Source of the DNA: Lingula anatina
Taxonomy: Eukaryota; Brachiopoda; Lingulata; Lingulida; Lingulidae
Reading direction: 5' to 3'
DNA length: 64,000 nucleotides
Assembly (NCBI RefSeq): GCF_001039355.2
Contig: NW_019775414.1
Coordinates: 124,001 to 188,000, forward strand
Below the pieces are notes generated by a model. It was given only the letters and a program-made list of their open reading frames with translations, had not been told where the DNA came from and did not search any database. Below, piece by piece: positions 29,001-41,186 of this stretch. Within the stretch, counting starts at the first letter, position 1. Every line of letters starts with the position of its first letter. Position numbers and translations under genes: made by a program.

Positions 29001-32000
29001 AATAATGCAAAAAGCCCCTCAACCAGAACTTTTGATGAGATATCAAGTATGTTGGAGAAATTCAAGTCATAAGGCTGTAAGGATGCTAAGGAGAAGGTTG
29101 GTAGTGTTTTTTTGTGGAGGTGTCACGTTGCATGGACACAGTGGATTAATACAGTTGGACGTGATTTGACCTTACAATGCATATTCTCTGGACACAGGTT
29201 TGGACAAATTACCAGCATCTTTTGATGCCTTGATGCAGAAGTCATTACTGTAACAAATACGGGATTTTAGTATTGTTGTGGATAAACTGAAAAGGAATAT
29301 TATTATAAACAGATAGGAACAGGGACTGGCTTTTCAAAGCAAATGCAAATACTAGTCTTTTAAGTGACAGTATATGCAGTTAATATTTCCAAAATAGAGA
29401 AGACAATATGCCTTTCACTGATGTTTGGTGAGAAAAGTATCAAGAAGAAGAATTATAAAAAAGGAACTTCAAGGATTATTTGGACCTGTTGAATATTTAT
29501 TTATACATTCCAAGGTGTAGTCCAAATGTTGACAAATGGCTATATTACTCTCTGGGACTGGGGAAAAATAAGAGAGGAATTTTTTTTTCCCTTTGAGGAT
29601 TGAAAAGTCTATTTAAAACAGACTGTAGACATATGCATTGTCCTGTAAGTTATATACCTCAGTGGTGTTGACAGATTACCAAGTTTTCCCTGCAGGATTG
29701 TATTGTACAGGTATTTTACAGGTAGTATGACCACAAGGCAGTGATTTGCCTAGACCCATTTTCCAACACCTCACAGCAAGCTGTTACAGCATGTATGGAA
29801 ATAATGAAGCGTCTGGGCCTTAATTGAACAGTCATCACACCAGTCTTATTGATGCTAAACATTCTGTGGAAACATATAGGATCACTTTGATAATGAAACA
29901 AAGGCAATTTTCCCCTTTTCTCTATTGACTGAGACTTGCTAGAAACCTGTTTGTAGGGGTTGTTTTGTATGGAGTAAGCAGTCTCTGACTTTTACAATGG
30001 CTCACAGGAAAAGTCATAAGAATAAAAGACAGGTGTTTGACAGGTTACCAATGTCCTCCTTGCCCCATATTAGAGGGGACATCCACAGGGGCAGGAGACC
30101 AGGTGTCCCTCTTTTCCATTCTCCAAATAGACCAGCTCAAGATATGGGGTACCAGCAAATTCCAAATGGACACCATGATCATCACAGGAATGGTGGGGAC
30201 AGGGGAAGATACATGCAGAGATCTATGAGTGTTTCTGCAGCTAGATCGCGTTCTATGGAACGTCTGTTTGGGCCAGCTTATGTTGGTCCACCCCAGCTCA
30301 GCCTGCCTCCTGATGCATGCGAAATTGCTTACGACGACAGGCCCATATCTGCTGGTGCATGGAGTCAGCAAGGACGGCGAGAGAAGTTGCATAGGTCGAT
30401 ATCTGAGATGGATACTCCTTCCTTGCAGTACTATCATCAGCACCAACAGCAGCCACTAGGACATGGGTCATATATTAGCAATGGATCAGTAGTTAACAGA
30501 CTCAACGCTCAGCATCCACGAAGGCCTCTCCTTAAGCAGATGAGCGTAGACTCTGCGCAGCAAGGTTTTTTCACTCAGAGTACATCCTTTAGTGACCAGC
30601 CTCCTAATGGATCTCGATTACCAAGTCACTCAAAAAACAAGGCGACAAAAGTCCAGGTACAAGACAGAGCATATAACAGTTCCTCGGGGGAGATAATTGG
30701 AAAGCTCAGGAGAAGCAGAAGTGTAGAATCAGTGGATTCAATTGGAGGACGTGCTCGCATTCAGCATGACCCCTGTAAAAAACTTAATGGTTCTCAGCAG
30801 ACTAGGCAAAATACTCATAAGACATGCGACAATGCAAATTTGCATGAGTTAGATATTGCAGGCACAGGCAACCACATTTCTAACCAGACAGTGGAGAGGG
30901 AAAATGCAAACCAATTGCCGCAGGGAAGGATGATGATAGCTGAAAGGGAGACGCGACCACATCAGCTGCAGACAACGGCAACACACTGGAGGAATGACAA
31001 CCTGACGTCACATCCACACTTCAATGGTGCTAATGGCAAACCAGCCGAGGGGGCTTGGCCTCAGCAGATTAATCACGAAAATAAGAGCATCTCACCTGTG
31101 GGGACGAATACATTAACTTTTAATGGGCTTGACAGTCATTCTAATTTGTTGGATCAGCAAGGCAGTGGAGACACAAAGAAAGATGAAGCAGGTACTGCTC
31201 AGTCTGTTGTTCTAAGAAGGCAAAAGAGTGCTGAAGAAAACACTGATCAAAAGACAGGGGGTGGTCGTAAAAAAGTTCCTCCACCTCCACCTAAACGTTC
31301 AAGTTCTATAAATTTGGAATCTGTGACTGAAGAACAGGATATAAACATGAGGTATCCTTCAAACAGTCAGACAGGCTTTGGCGGGAATATGGCTCCTAAG
31401 ATTCAACCTGGCGGAAGAAGCCATAACCCTGCCCCTAGTGCAGGGGGATTTTATAATGGTGGTCATCATGGACAGGACTTGAATAGTGAATACTTTCCTG
31501 CCCCTGATACAAAGGGGTTTTACTACGATTCTCGTACCCTGCCTAGAAATATGAAACTGTCAGCTAAACAACGTGAGAAACTGTCTTTACTAAAACAGCA
31601 GCAGCAAGAACAATTACAATTACAACAACAACAGAGACAACAAATGGAGGCTGCCTCAGGTAGACCACTTAGGAAAAATTCTTACTTTGCCAGCACCCCA
31701 GATTTATTGGAGGCATCTGGCAGTGTCAGTCCTCAAGGACATTTTGGTGTACCTGTAGCTCAGCACAGCCAGGCAGGGCCAACCAGCCCTCCTCCTCTGA
31801 ACATCAGTCATACCCCTATCTTCAGGAATCCACCAATCTTTGAAGACGATGATTTTGATGAACCCATTAAAGACTATACTACTGTGTCTGCTAGTTTACC
31901 CAGGGGTTATAAGTCAAAGAAGTTCTCCCTCAGTTTAAAGAAAAAAGACAAACCACCTAAAATATCCGAGGGTAGCACACAGTTCTTAAATGGTCACACG

Positions 32001-35000
32001 CCTCAAAACAATACCAGGCCTGTTTTACTAAGGCAGAGCTCTGACAGTGCATTTCTTCAGGCACGTCAAAGGTTCAAGAGCGAGCCAGATCTGTTAACTG
32101 TGAATGAAAATCAGTGGAATGATCCGCGTACACAATTTGCTGGAGAGCCCTATGATGGGAATGGATTTTGGAGAAGGTTTGTTATTTTCTTCTTTTCTGA
32201 TTGATTTAGCTTTTTTTATTTCCAGCTCAAAGCTTTCTTAAAATGTCTAGAACAATTTATATACCTATGGTACTGTACTCATAATGGATAATTTTATTGA
32301 CAATTTTGATTGAGAATTTGGAATCAGATCATTGCCAAAAAGATGGTGAATGCTAAGAATAAAATTATTGAACGACACGGAAAACAGAAAAAAAGTTAAC
32401 TTAAAATTTAAAAACAGAAACTTCCATTTAACAATCTTCATAACTCGTGGACCTGGTAGTTATTGATTGCAATATTTAGCAAGATGTGATTTGCAGCTAT
32501 ATATTTAATATCCCTGGACAACTACCATCAGACATGTGCCTCACGCATGCAGATGTTTCATAAACCCTGATTTTCCCAGATTAGTTTAAATTTGTCCAGG
32601 GGAGGATATTTGCTACCCCTCGGACTATAATTTCCATCATAGCTTGTCACCTGTATGGCAGAGGAAAAGGAAGTCATCATTACATATATGAGTTTTATGA
32701 TAGGCACCCACTCAGTTCATATAGAATGGTTTCCCCATTTGAGTCATAGTATAAAGACTCAAAGGAATAAAACATTATAATTATCATATAATCTGCATAT
32801 TTATGTAACAGTTAATGTTCCTGTAGGTTTTGGATATGAGGAGATAACGAAACAGTCAGTCTATAAAATCCGAATAATATTAGGTTCAAGAGTCATGAAA
32901 TAGTGATTTTTTTTTATTCCATGCTGTTGTATCTTCTACTTGTGGTCATGTATTGGAGGTTGTGGCTAATGATAGTATGTGGTGATAAGTTTAATGGACC
33001 TCTTGTATATCCTGTATCATCGGTCATAAACACGACTATTTTTCAGCCATGATGTTGTTTTAAAGCTTGTAGATGGACGGGATGGGCTTAAAAGAATGTC
33101 AAGAAAAACAAATATGAAATCTAGAACAAATAAGGGTTAATACTTAGTTGTATTTTGTAATGGATGATCATTGGAAAATCAACTCAGTGAAAAAAAGGAA
33201 AAATATAATTTCAGTTATTAGAGTCATCAAGTGAAACATAATCCACGTATAAAGAGAACTATTTTTCAGACACATATTAACAATGTATTTAAGCGGTATG
33301 GTGACAACCTGTAAAAAAGGCGGGTGTAGCCATGCTGTCTGTGTTGTGTTAAATAATGGTGTGGTGCCTTAGCATTCTGCATACATGTACAACGTATCTG
33401 CCAGGTTTATCGTGTGATACACAACGAGCTGACAGATGTTTTACCTGTCTTACCTTGATAGTTGTTCACGTCATTGAAAGGAGACAATGTCTTTTGTTTT
33501 TAAAAGAGGACTTGATATCCTGTATTCTGGGTTGCTAGGAAGAAATGATTAACAATAAAAATATACGTAGATTGGACAAAATACATGCTTCTCATGGCCT
33601 GTCATCTCTAGCAGAGGCTAGAATGGCATGAAAGGTAGATTCTGTTTTGATCATATATACCTGAAGTGTAGAATATTTTGCTCTTGAAATATATTATTTC
33701 ATGCACAATTATTCCCTGTGTTAGAAATTTGTTTGAACTTGAAGTTAAATAAGCCTAAGTTATATTTTCATGGGAGTAGAAATTATGGTGAGTGTTACCA
33801 TTGCCACATGTCCAAGCATGAATGTGAAAAAGAGAAAACTTGCAAACGTCTACAGCTGACCATTACAAATTGGTATTTTTATTTTAGAAATTATACATTT
33901 TTAAATTTTAAATATTTTTAATTATTTTTTTTTAGTGATGCTGGACCCAAGGTTGTTGTGTTACAGAAGGGCCCCAGTGGCTTCGGATTTGTGTTGAGGG
34001 GAGCAAGATGTAAGTATGACTCTCCTAATATTCATTCTTTCTATTTTTGTCTCCTAGTAGAACAATTTACCTGCAAAAGAAAATGCAAAGTATAGACTGA
34101 AAGGGTTGTCAAAAATTGTAGCCACTCATCCCTTCCCACCCTCAAAAAATGCCTGTACCTTTTATCTGAAAATTTAATCCAAAATTAAACTGGCAGATAA
34201 TCTTATTTTAAGGTAACATTCCATCACATCACCATGAAGATGCACTTCCAAAACATTAAAATGGAGTTCTTTAGTATATAATTTGGGATGGTATGAAAGT
34301 ACATGAAAAAGCCCTTCCTCTTATTACTGTGTGCAGCATTATGTGCCTGGTACAAGAATGATGGAGAGGGTTTTGACTTCATGTTTCTTTTTTGATGAAT
34401 AATTTAATAATAAGTTACCCAAAAGAAGAAAGTAAAAGGTTCTGCTAAAAACATTCAGTGACTATTCTCCAAGTTTAAATTTGAGAGCTGTTTTAATTGT
34501 CAACATTTAAACCACATGCCAGCGAGATTTAATGCTGAAAAACTCATTTTTCACTTATTTTTGTTAATCATTCTGAAGCAAATTAAATGAACTCTACAAA
34601 GAATAGGAAGTCAGAGATAGATTATAAGTGTTTTTTGACCCTTAGAAAGATTGTATTGTTTTGGTCTTAATATACAGTAGTTGGTATGCAGTTAATAAAG
34701 TGCAGTTATGAAAGCCAATTTACAAAGGACAGTACAGTGCACACATTTACATTTACATTGTAAGCTTTGCAGTGGGTGAATTATGATATGAAATGGCCAC
34801 AGAGCATGCTATATGTAGTATGTAGCTGGGATACCGTGGTACCAAGGACTTAAGGGAACAAAACATCAGTTGTGGTCAGTTCTCATGTTGAAAGATGTAT
34901 TCCTGAAGGGAAAAAATACCCCAGGTTGGACTGTATCTACTGATCATACAGTGTCCACCTGACATTGGTTGAATGAAGGGTAGCTGTGCCGAGGTGGACC

Positions 35001-38000
35001 ACCCTTAAGCTGGTGACCATCTAATTAGTACAGTTTTTTACTGAAGTCAAAGAGAGTGTTTACAATCTAGGTTTTTTGGCCAGTTTGAACACACTTGAAG
35101 ATGGATTTTCAAAAGTTTATTTTATTTTTTATAATGTACCCCTTCTATCTTGACTAAGATGGTGGCCATAAGACTGTTTTTGCTGGAATGTGTTATTCAT
35201 ATTAAGTTGCAAAATGTCAATACCAATGTGAATTAATAGAAAAAATATGGGTGTGATAACTTTCCTGCCAACACATAGCACCATTACTGTAATAAAATAC
35301 ACAAATAGTTATTAATGTGTGTCCCGACTTACAAATGGCTTGTTTTGATTCACACCCATTTTGGCTCTACAGAATTGATAAACAATACTTTTAAAAGCTG
35401 TGGACATTTTTTGTTCTATAAAAGTTATGAAATAGGGGTGTTTGTGGGTAGTTTTTATAATGGACACCAGAAAGTTAATTCTTTTAAAGCTGGACACATT
35501 CATAATTCATACTTCATATTCCAGTGCATCTGTGTGCTCATGCAAGTGTGGCATTATGCACATTTTGCTATGTCATGCACTCAGTTTATGATAGCAGTAG
35601 TATCTCCATTAAAATACCATATTATCTGTACAGGAGTCATTTGGCTATAATATTTTTTCCTTTAGCAATCTCTCAATTAAAAAACATGATTCCATAATTT
35701 ACAGAAAGTTGTGAACCAAATGATCATCAAAGTTTTTAATAATATTCAAAGACATATATCTTCTTACTGATATGTCCTGCCACATTTTCACATATGAGCC
35801 TTTTGCTTCTATTTGTAGAAAGACATTATTTGTACATGCACACAAGGTAAAACAGATCACTGAGGGCTCTAAGAGAGAAATTTAATCATACATTGTGTGG
35901 GCATGTCATTTTTATCCTTATGATAAATAATATTGTTCAAAATTGCATAATTATTTATTAATTTTGGTGTCTCTAATTTGACCCTTTTTTGTTTAGCCAA
36001 ACAAGCAGGCAGCCTTAAGTTTTGATTCATCATATTTCTCTGTCCATTTTAATTATAAATAAGTATTTTAAATTTTTTCTCTATGTTTTCTTCAGCCCAT
36101 GATGAGCAGGCAGGCAGTCTTGAGTTCCGGCCCAGCCCAGACTTCCCTGCCCTGCAGTACTTGGACAGGGTGGACCCCGGGGGCATGGCACATAGAGCTG
36201 GACTCAAATCTGGAGATTTTCTTATTGAGGTAAGCAGAAGAGAAATGCACCCACGGTTGCTAACTCTAAACATTTGTCTTCCATGCATTTTTATTTAGTT
36301 TGTTGTTATGTATCCCATCATTTTAGGTACTTTTCTATGCTGAATAAATAACAAATTTCTGCATTTGTGACATCCATGTAAACCTATTCTGATGGCTGAG
36401 TATTTGATAATTCTACTAATTTCTCCTCTCGCTTTTCAACTTTAAAAAATAATGTGCATTTTTCAAAAAAAAAGTTAAACCCATTTTTGTGCCAGAATTA
36501 AAGTTGCATTGAGAAGTTTTACGGCCACACACTGGACAGAATAACAGAAAGAGGTCAACAGAACACTGTTAACGTTCTGCGCCACCCTGTGAACATGTGA
36601 ACATCCCCGCCACAGAAGTCACAATTAAAATATTACACAAAAAGAGACAGCACTATGTACAGTGAGGAGATGTAGCTGCAGATTAGTTTGTCACTAGTTG
36701 CACAATACACCCAGGTCTCAAACTACCACTCTTCAAGTCAAGTTGACATCTTAGACCAGTCAATAGTGTATTGTGTTCTGTCCACCTGTCCAAAGCCTGT
36801 TGTTGCATGATGGACTAAATTAGCCGCCATGCTAGGTTGTTCTGCATTTTTGAAAATTCCCTGGTCTGTGTGAAGACAGGCTGTTCTTTTATACAGAACT
36901 GCTGGTCATGGATCAAACTTGATGTATGTACTAATGGCTTGGTTTGCTAGGTAGTTTGTTTGAAGGAAGTTGGACATTGTCAACAGAAAGAAAAAAAACA
37001 AAAACAAGACTGTTGCATATTCAAGGGCAAAGATTAGAAATGATTTTAATCCAAAATCAGTATATGAACACAGGATGTCCTTTATTACTTACCACTGGTC
37101 ATGCATCAGGTGTGTTGTTTCTATTAAAATGACCTTTTTTAAAAGTAACTTGAAGGAATCAAGATATAATGCCGAGGCTGTTCTGCAGCAAAAATAAAAA
37201 AAAAGCTGTTGAAAAATAGGAGCCAAGAGAATGGTCTTTTCATAACACCTATCCATGCACAACAAAGGTATTAATGCCCAGTTTGGAAAGTAGCTTATAG
37301 GTTGGTGTTTAAATTGCCACAGACAAAGAAATGACTTGGTTACTGATTCCGTAAATAAAAATTTGTTGCACATGCCATCCATACGCCCTAGGCTGCAAGC
37401 CTCGACTGTAATTATACTGCAGTTTTCACCTTGTGTCCTCTAAAATACCTTTGAATAAAATCATCACCTAACTTATAATCATCTCTCAAAGGGATAAGGA
37501 AAAAGGCCAATCTGCTAACCACAAATATTATCTTTTTGACTGCAGTATTGTTTCTTGCAGGTGGTTCTGCAAAATAATTAGATTAATCTTGCTCTTTGCT
37601 TCCCACGTATCCAGTAGAATCTGTTCTGAACCAAACAATATTGGGGTAATCTTATATGTTGATTGTGTGTTGCTCAAAGTCTGATTTCATTTTGATTGTG
37701 TTTCTTGTGGTTTGATTGGAACATGATTGTGTCTCTCATTCCAATTTAATGCAGATAATGTCTTGTATGTGTTCTGATTTAATACCGACTATGTCCGAGC
37801 TGTGTCTCAAATTCATTCAGATTTGGTGTCAAATTCTGATATGATTTCCTGATTATGTCTTGCTGAGATAATACAGGCACCCATATTAAAGAATATTAGC
37901 TTTCCGTGTGTTGTTTTGTCTGGATCAGACCCAGTATCAATATTGGCACAGTGCATCCCTTTGTTCAAAGAGCCACAGTACATGTAATTGGCATTTAATT

Positions 38001-41000
38001 GCATGTAACAGCTATCAGCAATATGAAAAGGTCTCTCTACAGTCAGAATGTACATAGGAGTTTGTGTTTACACTAGGTCAGTTATTAAATAATTCCGATT
38101 TGATACTTTTTCCTTCAGAATTGGTTCTGTATTTTATCAATCCAGTCCAGCAGTAAAAATACCAAAAACATTGGGTCAGTGTGTTGGTGAGCTGCATTTA
38201 ACAATGAGATAATGAGTATTAAGAGGATTTCCTTAATGTTCTATCTCTTGTGTGTGTGTGTGTCTATCAGCTCAACACCACGCATGTACAGCTAGGATGT
38301 GGCAGGATAACTTGTAATATTGATATGTATCAGCTCATCCTAAATTGGCAGGTTGATTAAGTCTGTGCATCACATTGTGAACAGGTACATAACCTTTGAC
38401 TTGATTGAGGACATTCAGATGATAAACTCTCCCTGCTACTGAGTGTAAGGTGAATATGATGAATAAAAAATGCAGTTAAATGTACCCTCAAGGCAAGTGC
38501 ATTCATAAAAAGAAAAGAAAAATAAAAATGGCGCCATTGCCCAACTTTTTATTCACCTTCTGCGTTTAAAACTATTTGCCTGGAGTGTTAAGTAGGCAGA
38601 ATATGCAACATTTTATTTACAAATATATGTCTATTGTTGTTTTGTGTGATGAAAGAATCATTTGTTAGCAAGAGCAAAAATATTGAAATAAAATCCATAT
38701 ATATATATATGGCTTATGATGCACTCACATGTTGTACAATGTGGAAATTGATTAATTACTTTATTGTATTTCTTTAACATCTAATATTAACATTAATATC
38801 CACTGCAAGAAATTATAGAAAAAGAATATGCATTATTCTTTTTAAAGTTCTTAAAAAATATGGTATCAATAAATAATTGTATTTCAGTATTTTACCTTTA
38901 AAAAAGTCATCATGTATCAATTTTTTTTTTTTCATATCAGATCAACAATGTGAATGTAGTGCAAGCGACTCATGAGGCAGCAGTACGCCTCATCAAGGAG
39001 TCTGGGAGTACCTTGGCGCTGAAAGTGGTCCGAGTGTCAACTCCCCTCGAGCTCCGCCATGCGAGAACACCCCAGCCTGAGCGACGAGATGCACGTCCTG
39101 AGACAGTGGCAGGAACATTCCCTAGAAAGAAAGGTAAGTACTAACTCAAGGACATGGGCGGAACAATTTGTGAATTTTCACTAAAACGAATTGGTATTGT
39201 CCTCCTGAAGTCCTGTATTGTCATGTATTGTATTGTAACGTGGTAAAGCAAAACTTTTTCCCTATGCAAAAGAAATTTCATTTCAGCTTTACTCATTGTG
39301 TGCAGATTCTGCCTTCTGTTATATATTGTTTGAGCTTTTTCAATTTTCATCTGAAAATAAACTTTCTGGAGAAAAAAGGCTTTCATGGTACTTGTTTAAC
39401 CTTGGGTGCTGGAATAAAAAATTATTTTTGGATATTTTAGAGGATTTGAAAATTTCTAGAGAAGTATAGTGGTGGTGGTGTAGTAAGACTGCTTTTGTTA
39501 CATGCTAGAATGGGCGTATGTGGTTTGCATTCAGGTATCAGAGATGAAGTTTTGCTTGAGAATACGGTAGTATGTGTGTGAAAGTTGCTCTTCGTTAAGT
39601 TGAGAAAAGGCCAAATTTTTGCCAGTATTGGCAGAGGTGGGAGATGAAAACAAAATGAGACAACAACTCAGAAAATTTGCTCATGATCATGGAAAATATT
39701 CTTGTTATGAAACTGTTGAGTCATTTACAATTTCCAATGTTTTCCAACACTTTTTCCAGTCTTTAATCTATTTGCATGTTGGGTATGGGATCAGACTTCT
39801 AGCTAGATGACCTTTTCCCAACTTTGTGTGTGTGTGTGTGTGTGTGTATTGTATACTTCATCTTGTAGCTGTTGAAGTAATGTAGAAATATTGTCGAGTT
39901 GATATTTAAATAGCTTGCATGTGACTCAGACCTTTACATTGATTATTTTCAACAGCCCCTCCACCTCCGAAGAGGGACCCGCGAACGAGTTTGAGTACAG
40001 GTCGCTCAAAGGCTAAATCGATGATGGAAGGACTGGCCGTCATTGGTATGCATGCATTCTCCCTGATGTCTGCATGTCTTTACATGTATGAGGTGCTAGA
40101 CTGGGCTGGGGCATATACCTGTCTTTCAAAAAATGACTCCACGCCACCATTTTCTTTCTTTCTTTTTCTTTTTTTTTTTCTTTGGCTAAATTTTTACATA
40201 CATGTTTTCAAACTGAGGAGCCATTTTTAAAAGATACCATTTCAAAGAAGTTGTCAAAGAGGGATTTCCCTGACAAATACTTTTTATGTCCAAATTTTGC
40301 CAGTTGATGATTTTTTGTGATAAAACCCTTTTTTGAGACTAAAATGCATATCATTCAAACATTCTAGTAAAAATTGACACACTTTTTTTTTCTTGTGTCA
40401 TAGTGAAAAACTATAGATCAACACTCACTCTGTTGGAATGTACTAAAAGGGAAATTTACCAGCAGGATCGTTTAAAGGGTCTTTTTAATGGGGCAAACAG
40501 CTGCTAAAAAGACAGTGTTAATAGCATTTTAGATTCCTCAGTCCAGCATCTCATTATGTCTTAACACAAATGCTTATTTTCCCCCTGTAGTCGACTTGTG
40601 ATAATACAGTTAATTTACGTGCATGCAAGCATGATTATTAACAACCTAGAACCATTTAGTTTTTTTAGCCCAGGTATCTCAATGTTATGTTTTATTCATC
40701 TTCTCATATCCATTCTCTCTGTTAAATTTGTGCATAAAGACCATGCATTTTATATTTTACCGATACTCATGCATATTATAAATTTCATACTCCCTTCTCC
40801 ATTCCTTATATTTTTTTTTATCTAATTCTTCTTTCTGATTACACAGATGTTTTTGTTACTTCTTATTTTATTCCCTCAGCCTTAACATTACACTTAAAAT
40901 CTTCTTACAAGTTTCTTATAGAAATTTTTACTCCTTTTTCACTCCTTACTTATTCCTCATCTCACCTTTTTATTTTACCATAACTGTGAGTGCATTTAAA

Positions 41001-41135
41001 TTAGGAATGGATCGTTATAATACTGCATCTATATTATCAACTCACACGATCATAGATGATTTCATGCACTGACTTATTATAGGTAACAGTACACTGTATC
41101 ATGGTTTGCCCCTTACAACTAATTACATTTGCGCG

Positions 41136-41186
<51 letters not shown>

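Noticed and set aside
28884-29072. 62-aa open frame upstream of the optional Shank exon
   Set aside because: Considered as an extra linker exon, but no good splice sites in the right phase and no resemblance to Shank sequence.
29997-32204. Independent single-exon gene of 735 aa
   Set aside because: The frame passes a GT donor at 32177 into eight hydrophobic residues and a stop in T-rich intron-like sequence, and the donor phase exactly fits the PDZ exon; a Shank exon is the better reading.
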